Assembly: GCF_035917995.1 (NCBI RefSeq)
Contig: NZ_CP109131.1
Coordinates: 2,666,001 to 2,730,000 of the forward strand
Origin: Streptosporangium sp. NBC_01755
GTDB lineage: Bacteria > Actinomycetota > Actinomycetes > Streptosporangiales > Streptosporangiaceae
Direction: 5' to 3'
Length of the DNA stretch: 64,000 nt
Shown: in pieces, positions 10,424 through 18,940 of the stretch
Layout: each line of letters begins with the position of its first letter
Position numbering within the stretch: the first letter of the stretch is position 1
Position numbers and translations under genes: made by a program
Notes under the pieces: model-generated
Database searches by the model: none
The model's input: only the letters and a program-made list of their open reading frames with translations
What the model was told of the DNA's origin: nothing

Positions 10424-13400
10424 GCAACCGTCCCGCCCCAACGGTCACCGTCTACCTGCCCTGCGATGTGGGCCACGTGAGGGTACGCACCAATTTCGGC
10501 TCCACACTGTCGCCGATGGAGGACACGGTCCTGCGCGTCATCTCGGCGCTGACCGACGGGCGCGACAGCGACCCCGCCGGCATCGACGATCTGGCCGCAC
10601 TACTCGGCCTCGGCCGCAAGGTGACTCTCGACCTCGTCCACGACCTGTGGCGGCATGGCTACCTCACGGTCGACTTCGCGGACGGCTCGATCAGTCTCAG
10701 CCCCGAGGTCAGGCGGCGGCTTGCCGACGGCAGCCTGCGCACCCTGGCCAGCGCGGAGTCCGACGAGCACACGGTCGAGCTGATGATCGAGCGGCTGACC
10801 GGGCACGTGATGCCCAGCGCGGGCCCTCGGTCGCCGAAGCACCCGAGGTTCGCGGTCAACCAGGTCTCGTCGGACGTCACGCTGGACACCGCGCCCCGTT
10901 CGGAGCTGCTGGCCGCCGTCAGCAGGTGGCTGCGGCAGCAGGACGGCGACACCGACGACGGCGAGCTCCTGACCGAGATCCAGAGCGCGCGCGGCGGAGC
11001 GGGCCGTCCTCGGCAGATCTCGTCCGTACGAACCGTGCCGGCGGACCTGCGGGTGGTCTCTGGGCGGCGCTGGTACGCGATGGACGTGCAGGCCGAGATC
11101 GACGAGGACACCGACACTCTGGTCGTCACCGTGGTCGACCGGCATTTCCCACCCACGCGTCGCGAGCTCGCCTCGACCAGGCTGACCCAGCTGGCGCAGG
11201 CGTTCCCCAATGATCCGCTCACCAAGCAGCTGCGCGAGGTGGCGAGCGCGGGGTTGGCCGAGCCTCCGCCGATCGAGGAGGACATCGCCAGGCTCACCGA
11301 GGACGCGGCGAGGCTCGAACGGGTTCCGCCGACCCAGCGCCGGGCCAGGCACCTGGAGCTGGCCGACGACGCCCGCCGCATCGAGGCGATGCTCGACCAC
11401 CGCTTCGCCAGGGAGGTCGAGCATCGAGTCGTGATCGGTCCCACCGAGCATGCCGCCATCCTGGCCGAGCTCGTCGACAGCGCGCGGACGCAGATCGTCA
11501 TCGCCGTACCGTGGGTGAGGTACGCCGCGCTGCGGACGGTGGAACCTCGGCTGCGCCAGGCCGTCAAACGCGGCGTACAGGTCGTCGTCGTCTGGGGCAT
11601 CGCACACCGCTCCACGCTTGACGTCCAGGTCGATTCGGCCATCGATAGTCTCACCCGCGAGCGGGGCAGGGCATCCGCGCTGGTGCCCAAGGTGTCGGCC
11701 CGCACGCACGCCAAGGTCGTCGTCTGCGACGACCGCCGTGCCCTGGTCACGAGCTGGAACGCGCTCAGCGCCCGCGGCGGCGACCACGAGATCGGGCTGC
11801 TGCTGTCCTCCCCCGACGACCGGGGCGGTGAGGCGGTGCGCGATCTGCTCGGCTGGGTCAGGACCACCGTGCCAGAGGGGCCGCTCAGCCGGATGGTACT
11901 CCAGCAGGAACACCAGTTTCCCCCGCCCAGCACCGACCCCACCGCGCCCCGGCCGACCACGCCGGTGCCGACGCCGCCGCCCGACGAGAGCACGGATGAG
12001 CAGTCGGCGGGAGCTGTGCGGGCCTGGGGACTGGCCTGGGCGGAGTACGCCGCCCGGTTCCAGCAGCGGCTCGCCGAGCGTGTCAGGAGCTCGGCGAGGA
12101 TCGTGGAGGACGGCGAGCACCGCGAGCTGCTCTGGCGTGCGCTGCGCATGGCCGCACGCCGCCTGGTGATCTCCTCGCATGAGATCGGTGACGAGGTGCT
12201 GGACCGGCGCATGGCCGACGCGCTGGAGCGGTGCCTACGGCGCGGCGTCGAGGTGACCGTCTCGTACGGCAGGCCGACCGCGCAGGGGAGCACGGCGGCG
12301 GCACTGCTGCGTGATCTGGCCGACAGGTATCCCGACCTGATGCGGTTGAATGTCGGCGGGACCCACGCCAAGGTGCTTGTCTGGGATGACGACGTGGTGG
12401 TCGGTAGCTTCAACTACCTCTCCTACGCCGGGCACGGCACACTCGGCGGGCGGCACCTGCAGCGCTCGGAGCTCAGCGTCAGGCTTGCCGGGCCGGCGAT
12501 CGCGAACGAGGTGGCCTCGGCGGCGGGCGAGCCCGCCGAGGTGACCGCCAGGGTGGCGGGTAGGTCCTCGGGCACGGTGGCGCCCGCTCCCCCGGCCCAC
12601 GACCCCGGCGTGCTGGCGGCGACGCGCCGGATCCTCGACGCGGCCGGGGACGGCGCCACGGCCACCTCTGCCATCGCCGCGGAGCTGACCTCAACTGACG
12701 ATCCATGGCCCGTCCTGGAGAGCCTGCACGAGGTGGAATCGGGGTCGATGGTGGTGCGGGCGGCGGCCGCCTTCTGCCTCAGCCGTTACGCGGGGGATGC
12801 GGATCCCGACGTCGTACTGCGCTGGCGCCGCCACCTCGTCGTGGACCTGTGGCGCTCCGGCGCGTTCGTCGAGGCGGCGGTGCTGCGCTGCGCCGACAAC
12901 GACGGGACCTGGCAGCCCAGCCCTTCTTTCGCGGTGGCGGCCGCCGCGCGGACCACTCCGCGCGGCGGGGACGCACTGGTCGCCGCCGTTTTCGATGCCG
13001 ACCTGGTCGATGACGAGCGCTCCGCCCTGCTCGCCGTCGCCGTGGCCGAGACGCTGGCCCGAGGCTCGTCCGACGCGCACGGTGCCGTCGAGGTGCTGTC
13101 GTCGTCGATCTCCGGCCCGTGGGCCAAGCTCGGTGAGCTGGCGGTGGACTATCACGCCAGGACGATCGGCGCCGACACCGCCGACCTGATGCACGCCATC
13201 GCGGACGAGCGGCAGCGGCGGCACGCACTGCGGGCGGCCTGGGAGTCCGTGGACCTGGCGCTGGAGCAGTCCCGCCCGTTGCCCGTCGACATCGAGGGCG
13301 CCAAGCGCACCCATGCCGCGCTGTTCAAGGAGAGCGGGATCTTCGGCATGCTGGGCGACGCGGCCACCCGGCGGGATGTGGCCGGGCTGCGCAATCTCGT

Positions 13401-13776
13401 TGGCGGCACGTTCCCAGACGCGAACGACCCCGAGGAGCGCGCGGGTGTGCTGGTCGACGACACCTGGCGGCAGGTCGCGCCGCGACACGAACTACTCACC
13501 GGCATGTATCGGGGCAAGTACCTGGGCCGGCTGGCAAAGGTGGTGCTCTCGGTGCGGAGCCTGACCAGGCTCGCCACCGAGGACCATCGGCTGCGCCACC
13601 GTCCCGAGCTGCTCGACGCCACCCGCGCGCTCGCTGACGGCTTCCACGCGATGCGCCCCGAACTGGCCGGTGAGAACGGGCGGCTGGGCCGGACAGGCGG
13701 CCCGGTCGCGGCGGCTGTCCTGGCGGACCTGGACCATCTGTTCGCGGGTACCAAGGAGGAGGCGTTGCGGGCGTGA
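10420..13776 (+). CDS. Phospholipase-D-superfamily nuclease-like protein with N-terminal winged helix, MkoB-like
   Basis: This 1118-residue protein starts at an ATG inside the helicase stop (ATGA). Residues 25-110 look like a winged helix (MEDTVLRVISALTDGRDSDP ... LVHDLWRHGYLTVDFADGSI). Two HKD half-sites are present: H430/K432 with D437 (THAKVVVCDD, then SWNALS), and H649/K651 (THAKVLVWDDDVVVGSFNYL). This is the pair needed for one PLD active site. The last roughly 400 residues are helical, without recognised motifs. In Mokosh the PLD protein is the presumed nuclease working with the RNA-helicase-like partner. At more than 1100 residues it carries substantial sequence beyond a bare PLD module. 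Confidence 0.85.
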   Translation: MSNRPAPTVTVYLPCDVGHVRVRTNFGSTLSPMEDTVLRVISALTDGRDSDPAGIDDLAALLGLGRKVTLDLVHDLWRHGYLTVDFADGSISLSPEVRRRLADGSLRTLASAESDEHTVELMIERLTGHVMPSAGPRSPKHPRFAVNQVSSDVTLDTAPRSELLAAVSRWLRQQDGDTDDGELLTEIQSARGGAGRPRQISSVRTVPADLRVVSGRRWYAMDVQAEIDEDTDTLVVTVVDRHFPPTRRELASTRLTQLAQAFPNDPLTKQLREVASAGLAEPPPIEEDIARLTEDAARLERVPPTQRRARHLELADDARRIEAMLDHRFAREVEHRVVIGPTEHAAILAELVDSARTQIVIAVPWVRYAALRTVEPRLRQAVKRGVQVVVVWGIAHRSTLDVQVDSAIDSLTRERGRASALVPKVSARTHAKVVVCDDRRALVTSWNALSARGGDHEIGLLLSSPDDRGGEAVRDLLGWVRTTVPEGPLSRMVLQQEHQFPPPSTDPTAPRPTTPVPTPPPDESTDEQSAGAVRAWGLAWAEYAARFQQRLAERVRSSARIVEDGEHRELLWRALRMAARRLVISSHEIGDEVLDRRMADALERCLRRGVEVTVSYGRPTAQGSTAAALLRDLADRYPDLMRLNVGGTHAKVLVWDDDVVVGSFNYLSYAGHGTLGGRHLQRSELSVRLAGPAIANEVASAAGEPAEVTARVAGRSSGTVAPAPPAHDPGVLAATRRILDAAGDGATATSAIAAELTSTDDPWPVLESLHEVESGSMVVRAAAAFCLSRYAGDADPDVVLRWRRHLVVDLWRSGAFVEAAVLRCADNDGTWQPSPSFAVAAAARTTPRGGDALVAAVFDADLVDDERSALLAVAVAETLARGSSDAHGAVEVLSSSISGPWAKLGELAVDYHARTIGADTADLMHAIADERQRRHALRAAWESVDLALEQSRPLPVDIEGAKRTHAALFKESGIFGMLGDAATRRDVAGLRNLVGGTFPDANDPEERAGVLVDDTWRQVAPRHELLTGMYRGKYLGRLAKVVLSVRSLTRLATEDHRLRHRPELLDATRALADGFHAMRPELAGENGRLGRTGGPVAAAVLADLDHLFAGTKEEALRA

Positions 13777-16244
13777 TCGATGACGTGGTGCGGGAGTGGC
13801 CGGACGTGTGGCGTTATCCCGACCTGGCCGCGGCGCTCGCACGCGGCGACGCCTCAACCGACCTGGCCATGCTGCTCCTTCGCGGCCTGGCTGAGCCTCT
13901 CACCGTCGAGCAGAGCGCCCACCGTCTGATCGCCGACGGTGAGTTCCGCGCCGTCGAGGAACTGCACCAGAAGGCCCACCTACCGGTGCGGGCGGCCAAG
14001 GACATCGCCGACCGGCTGGAGCGGGCCCGCGCAGCGGCGGCCGTACGGGTTCACCACGACGCGGTCGGCCTGGAGCGCAGGTCCGCCCGCGCGGGTGTCT
14101 CGCTTGACGTGGATGTGCGCGATCTGACCGACGACGCGTGGCTGCGGCTGGCCGACGCGGACGCCAAGCTCGGCGAGCTGGACGAAACGGTGCGCTCGCT
14201 GGAGGAGCAGGCCTCAGTCGAACTGCGCCGATCCCTTGCGGCGCGGGCCGCCGAGCTGGACGGTCAGGACAGAGCGGTGGCGGCCTGGCTGGAGTCGGCC
14301 GAGGTCTGTATCCAGGCCGGGGAGTTCGACACGGCCAAAGCACTGATCGGCGACGGCCCCCAGCACCGCCATGCCGACACCGAACCGCGGCTGGTGCCCC
14401 GGCTCAGGGAGGACTGGCCGTACGAGGAGAACGACCTTGAGACGATCATGTCCTGGTACTTCGAGCCAGGCGCGCCCTACCCACCGGGATTCGCCACATG
14501 GCTTCCCGCGCGAGATGACGCCGAAGCCTGGGCGTTGCTGCGCGCACTGCGCGACACGGCACGGGAGGTCACTCACGACACGGTCTCCGCGCTGCTCCGC
14601 TCCCTGCACAGGTTGCTCGGTACCGACCGTCCCTGGCTGGAGTTGGACGACGTCGGCCACAGGGTACTGACCAGGATCAGCCTCCCTGACAACGCCCGCC
14701 TGCCGTGCCTGGCTTTTCTCGGCAGACGCGAGCTGGCGACTTGGGTGTCCAATCCGCGCCGCCCGCATGATCCGCCGGCCTGCGACGGCCCGCTGCTTTG
14801 GATCGCGCCGTCCGTCCGTGCCCAGGAGGTGCTCCAGGACAGGCGGTCGGTACGCGGCGTGGCCAAGCTTGACGCCACGTTCCTCCTCAGGCTCGTCGCC
14901 CCGGTTCACGGCCGACGCCTGGAACCGGCGGTGCGCCTGATCAACCTGCTGAGGGCGATCTGCCCACGCCTGGCACCCGACGAGGTCATGAACTGGCGAG
15001 AAGCCGCCGAGCACCCTCAGCGGCACCACCTGACCTGGCTGCTGCACCTGCTGGGCATCTCCGCCGACATGGCGACGACCGACGCGGTCCGCTACGACGT
15101 CGGCGACAACCCCGCCGTCCTACGCAGGTTTCTGGCGGAGGTGGTGCCCGGCCCCCCCAGGCACGACAGGGCTCGTTCAGTGCTGCTTGACCTGGCCCTG
15201 CTGAACGAGGTACGCGGCCGCGACGAGTGGCGCACCGAAGCGGTCAGGGACCTGCTCGCGCCGCACGCGGGCGAGCGGGCCGCCTTGGCCCTGCTGTGGG
15301 CCGCCATCGACTTCGACAGTGACGAGTTCACTCTCGACGACCTGCGCGAGGACCTCACCTCGATCGCCGAGGCGGAGGTGGCCGAGGTGGTGGTGAGCCA
15401 CTCCGGCCTGCCCGCCGGTGCCGCCTACCTCGTACGGGAGGGATTGTTCGAAGGCCCTCAGGAGGGCCCCTTCCGGCTGCCCGCGAGCGGGATTCGCGCG
15501 CTGCTGACGGAGAAGCGCCCCGGCCACGTTCCACGTGATCAGGCGGTGCTCGCCGCCAGGGCCGTTTACGAGGAGTACCGCGACACCGCCGCACGCCGGA
15601 TCGCCGAGGTCGGTGACCGGATCGTCCGCGTGATCGGTCACAAGATGAACGGCAGGCGAGCGGTGATCAGGAGCGCGTTGGAGGAAGAGCGCGCCGAATA
15701 CGCACTGGACGTGGTGAAGTCACTTCCGTCTATCCATGGTATGTACACCAGCGCGACCGCGCCGGAGCGGCCGTGCAGGCTGACGGAGATCCTGAAGAAT
15801 CCACTTAGCGTGGCGCAGGGCGACAGTGGGGGAATGCTCAGGTACGAACTTCAGCACGGCGAGGACCTGTTCGTCCACGCGAACCCGTGGGTACTCAGCG
15901 AGTGCTTCTTCAACCTTTTCGACAACTCGCGGCTGGCGGTGCGGGAGACCGGCAGGGAGTTCGGCGACATCAGGGTGACGGTCACCGTCGAGGTGGACGA
16001 TCCGACCCGGTGCCTGATCGACATAGAGGACTCCGGCATCGGCCTGTCGGCGGAGGCGCGGGAACGGCTGGCGCGCGAAGACCGGTTCAGCAGTCATGGC
16101 GGCAGCGGGGTCGGTTTCCGGACGGCCAGGTCCTGGTTCAGGGCCTTCGGCGGGCATCTGGAGATCGTGGGCCGATCCGCCGTTCTGGGCGGAGCGCATC
16201 TGCGGGTCACCCTCCCTCTGACCGACCCGCCCGCCCAGATGTGA
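13773..16244 (+). CDS. Histidine-kinase-like protein with GHKL ATPase domain
   Basis: The 823-residue protein starts at GTG 13773, overlapping the PLD stop (GTGA). Residues 1-600 are helical with no family I recognise. A possible H-box is at H623 (RVIGHKMNGRRAVIRSAL). The GHKL ATPase follows: N-box N714/N718 (NLFDNSRLAVRE), G1-box D753 (IDIEDSGIGLSAEA), and G2-like HGGSGVGFRTARSWFRAFGG. The order H-box then HATPase is that of a cytoplasmic histidine kinase. No membrane helices are seen. It is translationally coupled to the helicase and PLD genes and converges on a response regulator 23 bp away, so the three-gene operon probably signals to that regulator. The kinase assignment is strong for the ATPase and moderate for the phosphoacceptor. 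Confidence 0.8.
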   Translation: MIDDVVREWPDVWRYPDLAAALARGDASTDLAMLLLRGLAEPLTVEQSAHRLIADGEFRAVEELHQKAHLPVRAAKDIADRLERARAAAAVRVHHDAVGLERRSARAGVSLDVDVRDLTDDAWLRLADADAKLGELDETVRSLEEQASVELRRSLAARAAELDGQDRAVAAWLESAEVCIQAGEFDTAKALIGDGPQHRHADTEPRLVPRLREDWPYEENDLETIMSWYFEPGAPYPPGFATWLPARDDAEAWALLRALRDTAREVTHDTVSALLRSLHRLLGTDRPWLELDDVGHRVLTRISLPDNARLPCLAFLGRRELATWVSNPRRPHDPPACDGPLLWIAPSVRAQEVLQDRRSVRGVAKLDATFLLRLVAPVHGRRLEPAVRLINLLRAICPRLAPDEVMNWREAAEHPQRHHLTWLLHLLGISADMATTDAVRYDVGDNPAVLRRFLAEVVPGPPRHDRARSVLLDLALLNEVRGRDEWRTEAVRDLLAPHAGERAALALLWAAIDFDSDEFTLDDLREDLTSIAEAEVAEVVVSHSGLPAGAAYLVREGLFEGPQEGPFRLPASGIRALLTEKRPGHVPRDQAVLAARAVYEEYRDTAARRIAEVGDRIVRVIGHKMNGRRAVIRSALEEERAEYALDVVKSLPSIHGMYTSATAPERPCRLTEILKNPLSVAQGDSGGMLRYELQHGEDLFVHANPWVLSECFFNLFDNSRLAVRETGREFGDIRVTVTVEVDDPTRCLIDIEDSGIGLSAEARERLAREDRFSSHGGSGVGFRTARSWFRAFGGHLEIVGRSAVLGGAHLRVTLPLTDPPAQM

Positions 16245-16267
16245 TCCGTGCCGTATGGCGCCGGATG

Positions 16268-17461
16268 TCAGCCGCGCATGCGCCAGGTGCGGCGGAAGGA
16301 CTTCACGAGGCGCTCCGCCTCCTCGAAGGAGCCGTACCGGACCGCGCGGTCAGCCGTCTCGTACTCCCGCACGGATCCGGCGAGCCGCCTGGCCTCGACA
16401 CTGCCGGATGGCAGGCTCTCCCGCCGCCTACGCACCTCCCGCCACGCCGACGCCAGGAAGATCTCCAGCCGCTTGAGCTTGAATTCCTCGCCCTCGTCCA
16501 CCAGCAACCTGGCGGCTTCCCGCACGCCGTTGTGCCAGGCCGGGTTCGTCTTGGGCACGATGTCGACCAGGCGGTACTCCTCCATGGTGGTCTGCTGGTG
16601 CCGGTGGCTGACGTCCATCGCGTTGGCGGTCACCAGGGCGGCGGGGATGTCGGTGAAGTCGCGCAGGTGCTCGACGATGCCGTAGCCCCGCTGGTCGTTC
16701 AGCGAGCCCGTCAGGTGCAGGTCGATCAACGCACCGTGAAAAGTGTCCAGCTCCGGGTCGTCGATCAGCCGTTCCCACTGCTCCAGCACGTCCTCGCCGG
16801 TGAGCACCTTGCAGACGTAGTAAGGCTTGAGCAGCCGGTGGATGTCCTGACTGACCACCACATCGTCGTCCACGATCAGCAGGCGTTTGCGGTCTCCCGG
16901 CCGGATACGGTCGATCGCTCGTTCATGGGGGAAGCAGGCGGTGAAGGCGCCCAGCCGGGCAAGAGCCGCGCGTTCATCCGGATCCATCCGGTGGACGTGC
17001 CAGACAATCCGATCACGGGCCTCGATGAGGGGCCGCCACCAGCGCTCCTCCAGACCGGGGTATAGCTCGTGCGGGTCGGCCCGCCACAGGCCCATGAGTT
17101 CGTCGAGATGACCTGGCCCGGCACCGTCGAGCCGTTCCGCGCCCTTGATGAACCGGACCGCGTCGACGACGCAGCGTTCAAGGTCCAGCCGGTAGCCGGC
17201 CATGCCGTGCGGCCTGGCCGACGCGATCGGCACGTGATGTTTGGTCTTGAGATCGCTGACGTGCTTCTCGATCGTCTTCTCCTGGATCCCTCTGTCGCCC
17301 TTGACGCTCTGCCACAGCTCTCGCCGCGAGACAGGTCCTCCGGCGAGGGCGAGGAGGAGCAGGACGGCGGCGGGCTGCCGGGTGAGCGGTGTGGTCTTCT
17401 CGCCCATCCGGATGTTGATCTCCCCGAGCACAGCGATTTCGATCGGCGCATGCTCATTCAC
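16268..17461 (-). CDS. Response regulator with N-terminal winged helix and C-terminal receiver
   Basis: Residues 1-95 of this 397-residue protein resemble an OmpR/SARP-type winged helix (IEIAVLGEINIRMGEKTTPL; EKTIEKHVSDLKTKHH), residues 100-185 are a helical linker, and residues 193-310 are a receiver: acidic pocket LLIVDDD (198-200), likely phosphoacceptor D247 (GALIDLHL) and conserved lysine K304 (IVPKTN). The domain order is the reverse of classical OmpR regulators. It is convergent with the histidine-kinase-like gene and divergent from the small OB-like gene, so it probably controls one or both flanking operons. The receiver's acidic residues are intact, so phosphorylation is plausible. 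Confidence 0.8.
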   Translation of the reverse strand: MNEHAPIEIAVLGEINIRMGEKTTPLTRQPAAVLLLLALAGGPVSRRELWQSVKGDRGIQEKTIEKHVSDLKTKHHVPIASARPHGMAGYRLDLERCVVDAVRFIKGAERLDGAGPGHLDELMGLWRADPHELYPGLEERWWRPLIEARDRIVWHVHRMDPDERAALARLGAFTACFPHERAIDRIRPGDRKRLLIVDDDVVVSQDIHRLLKPYYVCKVLTGEDVLEQWERLIDDPELDTFHGALIDLHLTGSLNDQRGYGIVEHLRDFTDIPAALVTANAMDVSHRHQQTTMEEYRLVDIVPKTNPAWHNGVREAARLLVDEGEEFKLKRLEIFLASAWREVRRRRESLPSGSVEARRLAGSVREYETADRAVRYGSFEEAERLVKSFRRTWRMRG

Positions 17462-17638
17462 ACCTACAGGCTAGAACAACAGGCCGGAAACCTCTGCTGA
17501 AAAGCCGATGAATTCCCCACCCGAAACGGCCGGAGATTCAGCGCCGTTTCAGTCCACCGGGCGGGCGATTTCAGCGTGCCGGGAGCAGGCTCTGTTCATC
17601 GGCCGATCAGGTGGCCGCAACAGCAGAGGGGCAGTCAG
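17462..17638. promoter_or_regulatory. Divergent promoter region between response regulator and small OB-like gene
   Basis: This 177-bp gap must carry promoters for the response regulator (minus) and the following gene (plus). GAGGGG at about 17626-17631 is a good Shine-Dalgarno site for the ATG at 17639. It is the most likely place for an operator of the response regulator, but no repeat motif was clear enough to call. Confidence 0.35.
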
Positions 17639-18145
17639 ATGAACGACAACGGATTGACGCGCGACAGGAACATCGTCGACGGCAATGTCTTCGTGGCCAT
17701 GCCGTACGGGGTAAAGGCGTCCAACGGCAACCCGCTTTTCAACTTCGACGACTTCTACCGCGATGTCTACGCCGAAATGATCACCGAGCTCGGGCTCACG
17801 CCGGTCGGCGGGGCGGGACGGCACCCTCACGTCAACACGGCACCGCGTCCCGTACGGCATCAGGACACGGTAAGCGGACCGCGGGTGGGCGAACGCCTGG
17901 ACGGCGAGGTCATCAGAGTCGTGCCCGAGGAGGGCCGTTCGGGCGGCTACGTCCTGCTGAGGGTTCCCGGCCGTGAACGCCCGATGATCCTGCACTGCAC
18001 CCGGATGTCCGGCGAGCTCAGGGCGGATCTCAACCGGGGCGAGATCGAGATCGGGGAGCTGCTGTATACCGAGGTGGTCAGCGTCGACCCGGCCCGCGAC
18101 CGCATAATCGTCCGCGAGGCCGAGGAGCAGCCCGCGGCCGCCTGA
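17639..18145 (+). CDS. Small two-part protein: deoxyribosyltransferase-like N-terminus plus S1/OB-like C-terminus
   Basis: This 168-residue protein starts at ATG 17639 (GAGGGG eight bases upstream). Residues 14-60 (NVFVAMPYGVKASNG, FNFDDFYRDVYAEMITELGL) match the opening of nucleoside 2-deoxyribosyltransferase-like or TIR-like sensor domains found in conflict systems, but the fold is cut short after about 60 residues. Residues 80-160 (GERLDGEVIRVVPEEG, YVLLRVPGRERPMILHCTRM, GELLYTEVVSVDPARDRIIV) look like an S1/OB nucleic-acid-binding barrel. It may be a fusion after deletion of a larger effector, or a compact adaptor. It sits divergent to the response regulator, so I infer it belongs to the same system. 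The function is not known. Confidence 0.65.
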   Translation: MNDNGLTRDRNIVDGNVFVAMPYGVKASNGNPLFNFDDFYRDVYAEMITELGLTPVGGAGRHPHVNTAPRPVRHQDTVSGPRVGERLDGEVIRVVPEEGRSGGYVLLRVPGRERPMILHCTRMSGELRADLNRGEIEIGELLYTEVVSVDPARDRIIVREAEEQPAAA

Positions 18146-18247
18146 TTCGGGGACCGCGCACGACGAGGCGGAAGCGCGAGCCGTACCGCTGAAAGGACCT
18201 GAACGCCACGGCCGCGCTTCTTGTCGGCACACCTCATCGGGAATGCC

Positions 18248-18288
18248 ACCGGTATCGGCCCCTCCGGTCAGGAGGGGCCGATACCGGT
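18248..18288. terminator. Bidirectional stem-loop terminator
   Basis: A perfect 18-bp inverted repeat (18248-18265 and 18271-18288) with a 5-base loop lies between two convergent genes, the small OB-like gene and soxG. No long U-tract is present, which is common in actinobacterial terminators. Confidence 0.75.
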
Positions 18289-18301
18289 CCGGTGTGCCAT
18301 C

Positions 18302-18940
18302 TCAGCGCACCTCGGCGGCGGCGAACTCGGTCATCGCGTCGAGCAGCCACCGGGCGACGTAGTCGGCGAAGGAGGCGCGGGGCAGGATCCGGTACGTCAA
18401 AGGACCCGACTGCCAGAGCAGCACGGGCACCGGCCCGAGCGTGGTCGTCACCGCGTCGCCGGGGCCGAACGACCGGGGATGCAGGTCGGCTGGGCAGCCC
18501 TTCTCCAGCACCTGACGCGCCGCGGCCCCGCTGAGTTCAAGGGTCGTCCGGTTCGCCGACACGTCGACCACCGAGCCGAAATCACCCGCCAAGGCCTCGA
18601 CGAGGTCCGCCACCAGCCGACCGGGTTCGGCCGATGAGACCAATGAGCCTGATGAACCCGATGAGCCCGATGAGACCACGAGCCATTCGTCCGGGCCCAG
18701 CCACAGGGCGGTGTGCGCTCCCGCCCGAGCGGTATCCGCGACCCGCTCCGGCAGGCCGGTCCCCAGGGCCGCCCCGATCCGGTCGAAGGCCGCGGATCCG
18801 GGTGCCACCCGGACGGAGACCATCGTCAGGAACGGCAGTTCCCGGAGTGACACGCCCCGGTCACCGCGCATCCGGTCCTCCAGATGCGCCAGCGGGCTGC
18901 GCCGCAGTTCGACGGGACCCCTCCCAGCCGGTTCAGCCAT
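18302..18940 (-). CDS. soxG: Sarcosine oxidase gamma subunit
   Basis: The 212-residue protein starts at ATG 18940, which overlaps the soxA stop by 8 bp. The sequence has the SoxG/GcvT-like pattern: [65 protein letters not shown]. In the heterotetrameric enzyme gamma helps hold the THF-binding half that oxidises sarcosine to glycine, with formaldehyde captured on tetrahydrofolate. A short Ser/Gly repeat ([10 protein letters not shown]) interrupts the centre and reflects a hexanucleotide-type expansion in the DNA. The gene itself is intact, but soxA and soxB upstream are broken, so it is unlikely to be in a working complex. Confidence 0.85.
   Translation of the reverse strand: MAEPAGRGPVELRRSPLAHLEDRMRGDRGVSLRELPFLTMVSVRVAPGSAAFDRIGAALGTGLPERVADTARAGAHTALWLGPDEWLVVSSGSSGSSGSLVSSAEPGRLVADLVEALAGDFGSVVDVSANRTTLELSGAAARQVLEKGCPADLHPRSFGPGDAVTTTLGPVPVLLWQSGPLTYRILPRASFADYVARWLLDAMTEFAAAEVR

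Noticed and set aside
10600..12180. Long minus-strand frames across the PLD gene
   Set aside because: They are antisense shadows with no motifs, while both HKD motifs are on the plus strand.
6734..13776. DISARM or BREX system
   Set aside because: There is a helicase and a PLD protein, but no methyltransferase, DrmB-like DUF1998 protein or BREX ATPase/phosphatase.
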